A stretch of 9,243 nt of DNA, from assembly GCA_904501895.1 (NCBI GenBank), contig CAJGCX010000067.1, positions 1 to 9,243 on the forward strand, in the 5' to 3' direction. Below, piece by piece: positions 1 through 6,021 of the stretch. The notes beneath the pieces were generated by a model, which made no database searches, was not told the DNA's origin, and was given only the letters and a program-made list of their open reading frames with translations. The translations under genes were made by a program, and so were the position numbers. The first letter of the stretch is position 1. Each line of letters opens with the position of its first letter. The DNA is from Clostridiaceae bacterium. Lineage in GTDB: Bacteria > Bacillota > Clostridia > Oscillospirales > Acutalibacteraceae.

Positions 1-1128
1 GGTTATATGTACACTCGTCTTGCTAACCCTACAAGTGATGCAGTAGCACAGAAAATCACAATGCTTGAGGGTGGTGTTGCAGGTGTTCTTACATCATCAG
101 GACAGGCTGCTAACTTCTTCTCACTTATCAACATTATGGGTGCAGGTGACCACTTTGTAAGCGCTGCAACAATTTACGGTGGCACATTCAACCTTTTCAA
201 TGTTACAATGAGAAAGCTTGGCATCGACGTTACTTTCGTTGACCCAAATGCAAGTGAAGAAGAAATTCAGGCTGCTTTCAAGCCTAACACAAAAGCTCTT
301 TTCGGTGAAACAATTGCAAATCCATCACTTGATGTTCTTGATATTGAAAAATTTGCAAAGGTAGCTCACGCTAACGGTGTTCCACTTATTATTGACAACA
401 CATTCCCTACACCAATTAACTGCAGACCATTCGAATTCGGCGCTGACATTGTTACTCACTCAACAACAAAGTATATGGAAGGTCACGCTAACATTATCGG
501 TGGTGCAGTTATTGACAGTGGTAACTTCGATTGGGAGCAGAATGACAAATTCCCTGGACTTACACAGCCTGACGAAAGCTATCACGGTGCTGTTTATACA
601 AAGGATTTCGGCAAGGCAGGTTATGTTACAAAAATCGTTGCACAGCTTCTTCGTGACTACGGTTCAACTCCTGCTCCACAGAATTCATATTACCTTAACT
701 TAGGTCTTGAAACACTCCATCTCCGTATGGAAAGACATTGCTCTAACGCTCTTGCAGTTGCAAAGTATCTTGAAGCAAATGATAAGATTTCTTGGGTTAA
801 CTACCCTGCCCTTCCTGGCAACAAGTATTATGACCTTGTACAGAAATATATGCCAAATGGTACTTGTGGCGTTGTTTCATTCGGTGTTAAGGGTGGCAGA
901 GATGCTGCAGAGAAGTTTATGAACTCACTTAAACTTGCAGCAGTTGTTACTCACGTTGCAGATGCAAGAACTTGTGTACTTCACCCTGCTTCATCAACTC
1001 ACAGACAGTTAAGTGACCAGGAATTGGTTGAATGTGGTGTTTCACCTGACCTTATCAGATTCTCAGTTGGTATTGAAAACGTCAACGATATTATTGCTGA
1101 TATTGAACAGGCACTTGCACAGATATAA
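1..1128 (+). CDS. metY: O-acetylhomoserine sulfhydrylase (MetY type), 5'-truncated by window edge
   Basis: This PLP-dependent cytosolic enzyme of the Cys/Met-metabolism fold (type I) makes homocysteine from O-acetylhomoserine and sulfide, or the analogous O-acetylserine reaction. The reading frame is open from base 1, so the true start lies upstream. The 375 residues seen compare with about 425-430 for the family, so roughly 50 N-terminal residues are missing (inferred). The PLP phosphate-binding segment SSGQAANFF is near bases 94-120. The Asp that pairs with the pyridine nitrogen is at 394-396 (IIDNTFPTP), and the Schiff-base Lys is at 469-471 in HSTTKYMEGH. The segment FPGLTQPDESYHG, then LLRDYGSTPAP and LGLETLHLRMERH, is typical of MetY rather than MetB or methionine gamma-lyase. 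The C-terminal end HPASSTHRQLS and RFSVGIEN is intact. A terminator follows directly. Any upstream SAM or T-box control would be outside the window. Whether O-acetylhomoserine or O-acetylserine is preferred cannot be read from the sequence. Confidence 0.93.
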   Translation, partial: GYMYTRLANPTSDAVAQKITMLEGGVAGVLTSSGQAANFFSLINIMGAGDHFVSAATIYGGTFNLFNVTMRKLGIDVTFVDPNASEEEIQAAFKPNTKALFGETIANPSLDVLDIEKFAKVAHANGVPLIIDNTFPTPINCRPFEFGADIVTHSTTKYMEGHANIIGGAVIDSGNFDWEQNDKFPGLTQPDESYHGAVYTKDFGKAGYVTKIVAQLLRDYGSTPAPQNSYYLNLGLETLHLRMERHCSNALAVAKYLEANDKISWVNYPALPGNKYYDLVQKYMPNGTCGVVSFGVKGGRDAAEKFMNSLKLAAVVTHVADARTCVLHPASSTHRQLSDQELVECGVSPDLIRFSVGIENVNDIIADIEQALAQI

Positions 1129-1130
1129 AG

Positions 1131-1156
1131 AAAAGCTCCCGATTGGGAGCTTTTTT
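1131..1156. terminator. Bidirectional intrinsic terminator between metY and the DUF212 gene
   Basis: A perfect 10-bp inverted repeat (1131-1140 with 1145-1154) encloses a 4-base GATT loop. Its arms begin with A and end with T, so both strands give a G/C-rich hairpin followed by a U-run. It starts 2 bases after the metY stop and lies about 31 bases past the stop of the opposing gene, so it probably ends both transcripts. Confidence 0.9.
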
Positions 1157-1187
1157 GATGCTTAATTCGAAATACTGAATTATATAT

Positions 1188-1667
1188 TTAATTAAAAATT
1201 GAAACGTATTCAGGGAATAATGGTGAAAATTCAAGGTATAAGAGTGCAATACCTGCACCTGTAATAAATCCACCGATGATTTCAGGAATTGTGTGTCCTT
1301 CAACCTTTTTAAGCTTTTTAACATCCTTACCTAAAACTGCTTCACGGACAGTTAAAAATGCTTCAGTAAGCTTTTCTACAGGAAGTCTTACCATAAATGC
1401 ATCAAACATTGTGATGAATGCAAAGACACCTGCTACTGCAAACATTGTTGAGTCAAAGCCCTCAAGTGCACCGATACATGTGCTGAGTGAAATAACTGTT
1501 GCAGTATGTGAGCTTGGCATACCACCGAGCTTGAAAAGTGTTGCGATAGTAACCTTTTTTACTTCGTTCCCTTTAACCTTGTCATATACAAGCTTAATTG
1601 TATTAAGTATTACTTTAATCACCTGAGCAACAAACCATGCAGTGATACAAACTAATATAATTCTCAT
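1188..1667 (-). CDS. Divergent PAP2 family membrane protein (DUF212, YuiD-like)
   Basis: This 159-residue protein matches the usual size of the DUF212/divergent PAP2 family (B. subtilis YuiD is about this length). These integral membrane proteins resemble type 2 phosphatidic acid phosphatases, and their substrate is not established. The N-terminal segment (residues 1-22) is hydrophobic. The signature GGMPSSH lies at 48-54, followed by the membrane segment TATVISLSTCIG. A second hydrophobic stretch with MFDA covers about 74-93. The GHTIPEIIGG motif is at 124-133, then the last membrane segment at about 134-147. His54 and His125 fit the two PAP2-type histidines. The family's usual VRRAAG after the MYDA motif is replaced by VRLPVEK. 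The ATG at 1667 is chosen over the one at 1697 because an AAGGAGA site sits 6-7 bases upstream of it, and the longer N-terminus would be read from the ribosome site and promoter DNA. The gene is monocistronic and divergent from the uracil permease gene. Confidence 0.9.
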   Translation of the reverse strand: MRIILVCITAWFVAQVIKVILNTIKLVYDKVKGNEVKKVTIATLFKLGGMPSSHTATVISLSTCIGALEGFDSTMFAVAGVFAFITMFDAFMVRLPVEKLTEAFLTVREAVLGKDVKKLKKVEGHTIPEIIGGFITGAGIALLYLEFSPLFPEYVSIFN

Positions 1668-1673
1668 ATCTTT

Positions 1674-1680
1674 TCTCCTT
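1674..1680 (-). promoter_or_regulatory. Ribosome binding site deciding the DUF212 start
   Basis: On the minus strand the sequence reads AAGGAGA, separated by 6 bases from ATG at 1667. This supports the 159-residue form over the in-frame ATG ten codons upstream, which has no such site. Confidence 0.85.
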
Positions 1681-1696
1681 TTTCTGTTCTTACACA

Positions 1697-1725
1697 ATTT
1701 TACAATATTAACAAGGAAAAATCAA
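1697..1725 (-). promoter_or_regulatory. Sigma-A type promoter of the DUF212 gene
   Basis: The minus strand shows TTGATT (-35, 1720-1725), a 17-base spacer and TAAAAT (-10, 1697-1702). The predicted start is near 1690, about 23 bases before the ATG, leaving just enough room for the ribosome site. AT-rich DNA with an inverted repeat lies directly upstream of the -35. Confidence 0.7.
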
Positions 1726-1826
1726 GTATATAAATCATATATATACAAGATAATTAGGCAAAATATTCAAATGATATATGTTTTTTTGTGCAAATCAACA
1801 AACTTCAACATTTTGTGTTTTTTTAT

Positions 1827-1855
1827 TTGAAAATTACAGTATATGGTGGTATTAT
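1827..1855 (+). promoter_or_regulatory. Extended -10 sigma-A promoter of the uracil permease gene
   Basis: TTGAAA (-35, 1827-1832), a 17-base spacer and TATTAT (-10, 1850-1855) are preceded by TGG at 1847-1849, giving an extended -10. The predicted start is near 1862, about 29 bases before the ATG. That leader is too short for PyrR-type attenuation or a riboswitch. Confidence 0.8.
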
Positions 1856-1876
1856 TATAGAGATAAAAATTCATTT

Positions 1877-1881
1877 GGAGG
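1877..1881 (+). promoter_or_regulatory. Ribosome binding site deciding the uraA start
   Basis: GGAGG lies 9 bases before ATG 1891. The in-frame ATG at 1882 abuts it with no spacing, so it cannot be served by this site. Translation is therefore placed at 1891. Confidence 0.85.
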
Positions 1882-1890
1882 ATGAATATT

Positions 1891-3258
1891 ATGAAAATGA
1901 TTTACAATGTCAAAGACAAACCAAAATTTTCACAGATGATTGTTTTTGCATTCCAACAGCTTCTTGCAATTATGGCTGCTACAATCGCAGTTCCTGCAAT
2001 CGTTGGTAATGGCATGACTGCTTCTGCTGCTCTTTTCGGTGCAGGTGCAGGTACAATTATCTACCAGCTTTTTACAAAGTTCAGAAGCCCTGTTTTCTTA
2101 GGCTCATCATTTGCCTTCATCGGCTCAATGTTTGCTGCTTTCGCAGGTGCTGCATCAGTTCAATTAGGCTATTTAGGTCTTCTTCTTGGTGCATTATTCG
2201 CAGGTCTTGTTTATGTAATTATTGCTCTTATTGTTAAATTCGTAGGAGTTGGCTGGATTAACAAGCTTATGCCTGCAGTTGTTATTGGACCTACAGTTGC
2301 TCTTATCGGTCTTTCACTTGCTGGTGCTGCAATTAAGGACGTTTTCTCTTATGGTCCACAAGATGGTAACGGTTCGTTCATTATGACAACAGATATCTGG
2401 GTTTCATTTATCTGTGCTATGGTTACTTTCTTCGTTGTTGTTATTTGCTCAACATTCGGTAAGAAGATGGCAAAGCTTATTCCATTTATTATTGGTATCC
2501 TTGCAGGTTATGCAGTTGCTCTTGTATTCACATTAATCGGCAAGTCAACAGGTAACGAAGCACTTATGATTATCGACTTTGCTCCATTCCAGGCACTTGT
2601 TGCTGATGGTGTTACAATCAACACATTCTTTGCTGTTCCTGATTTCACCTTCCTTACCGCAATTGAAGGTGTTAAAGACTTTGACCCATCTTACGTTGCT
2701 ACAGTTGCAGTAGCATATATCCCTGTTGCATTCGTTGTTTTTGCTGAGCATATTGCTGACCACAAAAACCTTTCATCAATCATTGAAAGTGACCTTCTTG
2801 AAGACCCAGGTCTTCACAGAACACTTTTAGGCGATGGTGTTGGCTCATTCGTTGGTGCTATTTTCGGTGGTTGTCCAAATACAACTTACGGTGAATCAGT
2901 TGGTTGTGTTGCTATCACAAAGAATGCTTCAGTTGCTACAATCACAACAACTGCAATTATCTCAATCCTTATTGCATTTATTTCACCATTCGTTGCATTC
3001 CTTGATTCTATTCCAGGTTGTGTAATGGGTGGCGTTTGCATCACACTTTATGGCTTTATCGCAGTCAGCGGTCTTAAGATGATTCAGAAGGTTGACCTTG
3101 AGGATAACGCTAACCTCTTTACAACATCTGTAATCCTTATTACAGGTATCGGTGGTATGGCTATTGCTATCGGCAAGGTTACAATCACAGCAATTGCTTG
3201 TGCATTGATTCTCGGTATTATCACAAACATTGTTCTTTCAAAGAAAAAGGCAAAATAA
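1891..3258 (+). CDS. uraA: Uracil permease (NCS2 family, UraA/PyrP-like)
   Basis: This 455-residue polytopic membrane protein of the NCS2 (nucleobase:cation symporter 2) family should import uracil with protons for salvage. The N-terminal FQQLLAIMAATIAVP (21-35) matches the conserved first helix. Many further hydrophobic segments are visible, including about 45-60, 72-90, 96-118, 127-148, 171-187, 196-217, 270-285, 313-327, 345-370, 378-395 and 416-450. The substrate-site helix carries AEHIADH (285-291), followed by DLLEDPGLHRTLLGDG. The uracil-permease signature NTTYGE ends at Glu335, equivalent to UraA Glu290, and Glu286 corresponds to UraA Glu241. By eye the position of UraA His245 is Asp290, with His291 beside it. 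NTTYGE favours uracil over xanthine/urate permeases. The gene stands alone between its own promoter and terminator, not in a pyr operon. It ends in a Lys-rich cytoplasmic tail. Confidence 0.92.
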   Translation: MKMIYNVKDKPKFSQMIVFAFQQLLAIMAATIAVPAIVGNGMTASAALFGAGAGTIIYQLFTKFRSPVFLGSSFAFIGSMFAAFAGAASVQLGYLGLLLGALFAGLVYVIIALIVKFVGVGWINKLMPAVVIGPTVALIGLSLAGAAIKDVFSYGPQDGNGSFIMTTDIWVSFICAMVTFFVVVICSTFGKKMAKLIPFIIGILAGYAVALVFTLIGKSTGNEALMIIDFAPFQALVADGVTINTFFAVPDFTFLTAIEGVKDFDPSYVATVAVAYIPVAFVVFAEHIADHKNLSSIIESDLLEDPGLHRTLLGDGVGSFVGAIFGGCPNTTYGESVGCVAITKNASVATITTTAIISILIAFISPFVAFLDSIPGCVMGGVCITLYGFIAVSGLKMIQKVDLEDNANLFTTSVILITGIGGMAIAIGKVTITAIACALILGIITNIVLSKKKAK

Positions 3259-3279
3259 AATATTGTGAATAGTTTACAT

Positions 3280-3311
3280 TCCCCACGGAGTCAAATCTGT
3301 GGGGATTTTTT
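3280..3311 (+). terminator. Intrinsic terminator of the uracil permease gene
   Basis: The stem pairs 3280-3289 with 3296-3305 (TCCCCACGGA with TCTGTGGGGA, one G-U pair) around a 6-base loop and is followed by six T residues. It starts about 22 bases past the stop codon and has a T-run only on the plus strand. Confidence 0.92.
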
Positions 3312-3327
3312 ATTCATATTATCACCT

Positions 3328-3357
3328 TTGACAATATGAAGTGTATTATGGTAAAAT
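3328..3357 (+). promoter_or_regulatory. Extended -10 sigma-A promoter of the EamA transporter gene
   Basis: A consensus TTGACA (-35, 3328-3333), an 18-base spacer and TAAAAT (-10, 3352-3357) are preceded by TGG at 3349-3351. The predicted start is near 3364, only about 10 bases before the ATG at 3374. The promoter overlaps the in-frame GTG at 3341, ruling that codon out as a start for this transcript. Confidence 0.78.
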
Positions 3358-3373
3358 ATTCACGGTGAGTTTA

Positions 3374-4237
3374 ATGATTAAGAATGACAAGACAAAAGGA
3401 ATTATATATATTATTATCTCTGCCTTTTTCTTTGCCCTTATGGGGCTTTTTGTGAAGTTATCGGGAGATTTGCCCACAATTCAGAAAAGCTTTTTCAGAA
3501 ACGCTGTAGCAATGATTTTTGCATTTGTTCTTATTACTAAAAATAAGGAATGGGCTTTACCTAAAGGCAAAAATGTATCATATCTGCTTATTCGTGCTAT
3601 TGCAGGTACAGGTGGAATTCTTTGTAATTTCTACGCCTTGAGCAATATGAATCTTGCTGATGCTTCAATGCTTAATAAGCTCTCCCCTTTCTTTGCTGTT
3701 ATTTTTTCACTATTCCTTTTAAAGGAAAAGGCTAATTTCAAACAAATCTTTGCAGTAACACTTGCGTTTATCGGTGCTTTATTTGTTATGAAGCCTACAT
3801 TTTCATTTGAGGGCATACCTGCTTTTATGGGATTTATAGGTGGAATGGCAGCAGGTCTTGCATACGCTTGTGTAAGAAAGCTTACTCAAAACGGATTTAA
3901 AGGAAATCTGATTATATTCTATTTCTCTGCATTCTCTTGTGTGACTACATTACCATGGTTAATAATCGACTTTACACCAATGTCAGCCTCACAATGGCTT
4001 TACTTGATTCTGGCAGGACTTTCTGCAAGTGGTGGTCAATTCTTCATCACAAGAGCATATTCAAAAGCACCTGCAAAGGAAATTTCTGTTTATGACTATT
4101 CACAGATTATATTCACTACACTTTTAAGTCTTGTCGTATTCGGTGATTTACCTGATGCATTCAGCTTTGTTGGCTATGGAATAATTATTCTTGCAGCAGT
4201 TTTCAATGCTTGGAATTCCCTTAAAAAGAAGGCGTAA
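3374..4237 (+). CDS. EamA-type DMT superfamily transporter (10-TMS)
   Basis: This 287-residue membrane protein has the two-repeat EamA architecture of the drug/metabolite transporter superfamily. These proteins move small metabolites such as amino acids or purines, and substrates cannot be assigned from sequence. The first EamA repeat spans about residues 9-139, beginning GIIYIIISAFFFALMG and containing ADASMLNKLSPFFAVI (96-110) then LLKEK at 115-119. The second spans about 150-280, with QFFITRAYSKAP at 222-233 and VYDYSQIIFTTLLSLVVFGDLP at 239-260, which matches the first-repeat motif. A short Lys-rich tail follows. A start at ATG 3374 is preferred, with GGTGAG at 3364-3369 four bases upstream; GTG 3365 in the same frame is the alternative. 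A start at GTG 3341 would place the promoter inside the gene. No terminator separates it from the following peptidase gene 61 bases on, so read-through is possible. Confidence 0.9.
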   Translation: MIKNDKTKGIIYIIISAFFFALMGLFVKLSGDLPTIQKSFFRNAVAMIFAFVLITKNKEWALPKGKNVSYLLIRAIAGTGGILCNFYALSNMNLADASMLNKLSPFFAVIFSLFLLKEKANFKQIFAVTLAFIGALFVMKPTFSFEGIPAFMGFIGGMAAGLAYACVRKLTQNGFKGNLIIFYFSAFSCVTTLPWLIIDFTPMSASQWLYLILAGLSASGGQFFITRAYSKAPAKEISVYDYSQIIFTTLLSLVVFGDLPDAFSFVGYGIIILAAVFNAWNSLKKKA

Positions 4238-4239
4238 CA

Positions 4240-4268
4240 TTGACTTTAAAAGCCAATTCCTATATAAT
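4240..4268 (+). promoter_or_regulatory. Near-consensus sigma-A promoter of the S24/S26 peptidase-like gene
   Basis: TTGACT (-35, 4240-4245), a 17-base spacer and a perfect TATAAT (-10, 4263-4268) fit in the short gap after the EamA gene. The predicted start is near 4275, about 24 bases before ATG 4299. It is the closest to consensus of the promoters seen here. Confidence 0.82.
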
Positions 4269-4298
4269 GTATTCAACTTGTTTACAGAGGTTATTTCG

Positions 4299-4793
4299 AT
4301 GGAAAATAAACAAAAGAAAAAAATCTCACTTAAAGAGATTTATCCTGATATAAAAGAAAAAATTGACAATGGTGGTACTGTAAAGTTGCCCATCACAGGA
4401 ATCAGTATGAGACCTTTGCTTATATGGGGTCGTGACACAGTTGATATTGTCAAGTGTGAAAATCCTCAGAAGGGTGATATTATTTTCTACCTTCGTGATA
4501 ATGGTCAATTTGTGCTTCATCGTATTGTGGGTGTTAATGAAAAGGGTTATATCCTTTGCGGTGATAATCAATGGGCATTGGAATACGGAATTCAGGACAG
4601 ACACATTATCGGCGTTGTGAATTCTATTACACGAAAGGGTAAAACCTTTGATATGAAAAATGCACCATACAGAATGTACAGTAGCTTGTGGATGGGAATA
4701 TTACCAATACGCAAATTCGTTCTTCCGTTCATAAGAAAAACGAAGACATTTATTTATAACATCTGTGTGAAAATCGGTATTATAAAAAAATAA
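4299..4793 (+). CDS. S24/S26 family serine peptidase-like protein (ER-type signal peptidase fold)
   Basis: This 164-residue protein carries the signal-peptidase-like beta fold. GISMRPLL at 34-41 supplies the candidate nucleophile Ser36. QKGDIIFY at 57-64 is the box-C-like motif. VLHRIVGV at 72-79 places His74 where bacterial type I signal peptidases have the general-base Lys, which is the arrangement of SipW/ER-type enzymes. GDN at 88-90 followed by QDRHIIGVV at 99-107 completes the fold. Unlike LepB or SipW, the N-terminus (MENKQKKKIS onward) is charged with no membrane anchor. Only the C-terminal part (about 129-162, mixed hydrophobic and Lys/Arg) could associate with a membrane. The ATG at 4299 is chosen because AGAGG at 4286-4290 lies 8 bases upstream; the longer frame from 4191 would overlap the EamA gene. 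Possible roles are processing of an exported protein or peptide, or a LexA-like self-cleaving domain without DNA-binding part. Neighbours give no clue to its substrate. Confidence 0.75.
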   Translation: MENKQKKKISLKEIYPDIKEKIDNGGTVKLPITGISMRPLLIWGRDTVDIVKCENPQKGDIIFYLRDNGQFVLHRIVGVNEKGYILCGDNQWALEYGIQDRHIIGVVNSITRKGKTFDMKNAPYRMYSSLWMGILPIRKFVLPFIRKTKTFIYNICVKIGIIKK

Positions 4794-4797
4794 AAAT

Positions 4798-4834
4798 TCT
4801 CCTTGAGGTTAATTTCTCAAGGAGATTTTTGTTT
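4798..4834. terminator. Bidirectional intrinsic terminator between the peptidase gene and capG
   Basis: A perfect 10-bp stem pairs 4798-4807 (TCTCCTTGAG) with 4816-4825 around an 8-base loop. On the plus strand it is followed by five T, G, four T. On the minus strand the downstream sequence is also T-rich, from the A-runs at 4781-4796. It sits between two converging genes, 4 bases after one stop and about 8 bases past the other, so it probably ends both the peptidase transcript and the capEFG operon. Confidence 0.9.
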
Positions 4835-6018
4835 TAATCTTCTGTTTTTCTCCAGACCATTTTATTTACAACGCTTGTGTAGGACTGGATAAGTTTTACA
4901 ACTTTATTTGACACGTTTTCGTCAACGTAATCAGGTACAGGAATACCATTGTCGCAATTTTCATTCATCATAACTGCTGTATGAACTGCCTGAAGAAGTG
5001 ATTTTTCAGTAATACCTGCAAGGACAAAGCAAGCCTTATCAAGCGCTTCAGGTCTTTCAGTTGATGTACGGATACAAACTGCAGGGAATGGCTTACCGAT
5101 TGATGTGAAGAACGAGCTTTCCTCAGGTAATGTACCGCTATCGGAAACAACTGCAAATGCATTCATCTGTAAGCAATTATAATCGTGGAAACCTAAAGGC
5201 TCATGCTGTACAACTCGTTTGTCAAGCTGGAAACCGCTTTCCTGTAATCTCTTTTTGCTTCTTGGATGGCAGGAATAGAGAATAGGCATATCGTACTTTT
5301 CAGCAATTTTATTAATAGCGTTGAAAAGGGACAAGAAATTCTTTTCTGTATCAATATTTTCCTCACGATGTGCTGAAAGGAGAATATATTTACCCTTTTC
5401 AAGGCCTAATCTTGAATGAATATCAGATGCTTCAATATCGCTTAAATTACTGCGAAGCACCTCTGCCATAGGTGAGCCCGTTACATAAACTCTTTCCTTA
5501 GGAAGGCCACATTCGTGAAGATATTTTCTTGCGTGTTCAGAATACGCAAGGTTAACATCTGAAATAATATCGACAATTCTTCTGTTTGTTTCCTCCGGAA
5601 GACACTCATCCTTACAACGGTTACCTGCTTCCATATGGAAAATCGGAATATGAAGACGCTTTGCAGGAATTGCAGAAAGGCATGAATTTGTATCACCTAA
5701 AATAAGGAGTGCATCAGGCTTGATTTCAGCCATAAGCTTATATGAGCAATTGATGATGTTACCGACCGTAGCTCCCAAATCATCACCCACAGCGTCCATA
5801 TAAACCTCAGGGTCAGCAAGCTTCAAATCCTTGAAGAAAACGCCATTAAGATTATAGTCATAATTCTGTCCTGTATGAGCAAGAATACAGTCAAAATACT
5901 GTCTGCATTTATTTACAACAGCAGAAAGACGAATGATTTCAGGACGAGTGCCCACGATAATCAAAAGCTTTAATTTGCCATTGTCTTTAAATTTGATATC
6001 TGAATAATCTAATTTCAT
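4834..6018 (-). CDS. capG: UDP-N-acetyl-L-fucosamine synthase: C2-epimerase CapG/FnlC (WecB-type)
   Basis: This 394-residue member of the non-hydrolysing UDP-GlcNAc 2-epimerase fold (GT-B) should perform the last step of the pathway. It inverts C2 of UDP-2-acetamido-2,6-dideoxy-L-talose to give UDP-L-FucNAc. Visible motifs are GTRPEIIRL at 23-31 (Arg25), LGDTNS at 107-112 (Asp109), HMEAGNR at 128-134 (Glu130), LPEETNRR at 140-147 (Glu142/143), SAHREE at 215-220 (His217), and SDSGTLPEE at 292-300 with RTSTERPEAL at 317-326. SDSGTLPEE and RTSTERPEAL are the forms I associate with CapG/FnlC rather than WecB, which has DSGG and QEEA. The first 15 or so residues extend ahead of the Rossmann strand compared with S. 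aureus CapG. ATG 6018 has GGAGG at 6027-6031 inside the capF end, and only 3 bases separate the capF stop from this start. It is the last gene of the operon. The context with capE and capF makes the FucNAc assignment strong. Confidence 0.92.
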   Translation of the reverse strand: MKLDYSDIKFKDNGKLKLLIIVGTRPEIIRLSAVVNKCRQYFDCILAHTGQNYDYNLNGVFFKDLKLADPEVYMDAVGDDLGATVGNIINCSYKLMAEIKPDALLILGDTNSCLSAIPAKRLHIPIFHMEAGNRCKDECLPEETNRRIVDIISDVNLAYSEHARKYLHECGLPKERVYVTGSPMAEVLRSNLSDIEASDIHSRLGLEKGKYILLSAHREENIDTEKNFLSLFNAINKIAEKYDMPILYSCHPRSKKRLQESGFQLDKRVVQHEPLGFHDYNCLQMNAFAVVSDSGTLPEESSFFTSIGKPFPAVCIRTSTERPEALDKACFVLAGITEKSLLQAVHTAVMMNENCDNGIPVPDYVDENVSNKVVKLIQSYTSVVNKMVWRKTED

Positions 6019-6021
6019 TGT

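Noticed and set aside
377..922. Two plus-strand frames of 108 and 71 codons inside metY
   Set aside because: Both are out of frame with the strongly supported MetY coding sequence, show Leu/Thr/Ser-rich low-complexity translations and have no ribosome site.
1276..1626. 116-codon plus-strand frame antisense to the DUF212 gene
   Set aside because: It is a shadow of a gene with clear family motifs on the minus strand; it has no ribosome site and no recognisable domain.
1642..1830. 62-codon hydrophobic plus-strand frame reaching into the DUF212-uraA intergenic region
   Set aside because: It starts inside the opposing gene, has no ribosome site, and its Ile/Phe/Lys content simply reflects AT-rich promoter DNA.
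1862..1890. Riboswitch (purine or other) ahead of uraA
   Set aside because: The promoter position leaves a leader of about 29 bases, too short to hold an aptamer and expression platform.
1788..2009. 73-codon plus-strand frame overlapping the start of uraA
   Set aside because: It begins upstream of the predicted transcript start, runs through the uraA promoter and then out of frame with uraA.
3341..3373. Longer N-terminus for the EamA transporter from GTG 3341
   Set aside because: The consensus promoter with its -10 at 3352-3357 would lie inside the coding region, and the extra residues do not fit the EamA start.
4834..6018. capG read as a general wecB (UDP-ManNAc-forming) epimerase
   Set aside because: The SDSGTLPEE and RTSTERPEAL forms, plus direct coupling to capF and the presence of capE, point to the FucNAc-forming CapG/FnlC branch.
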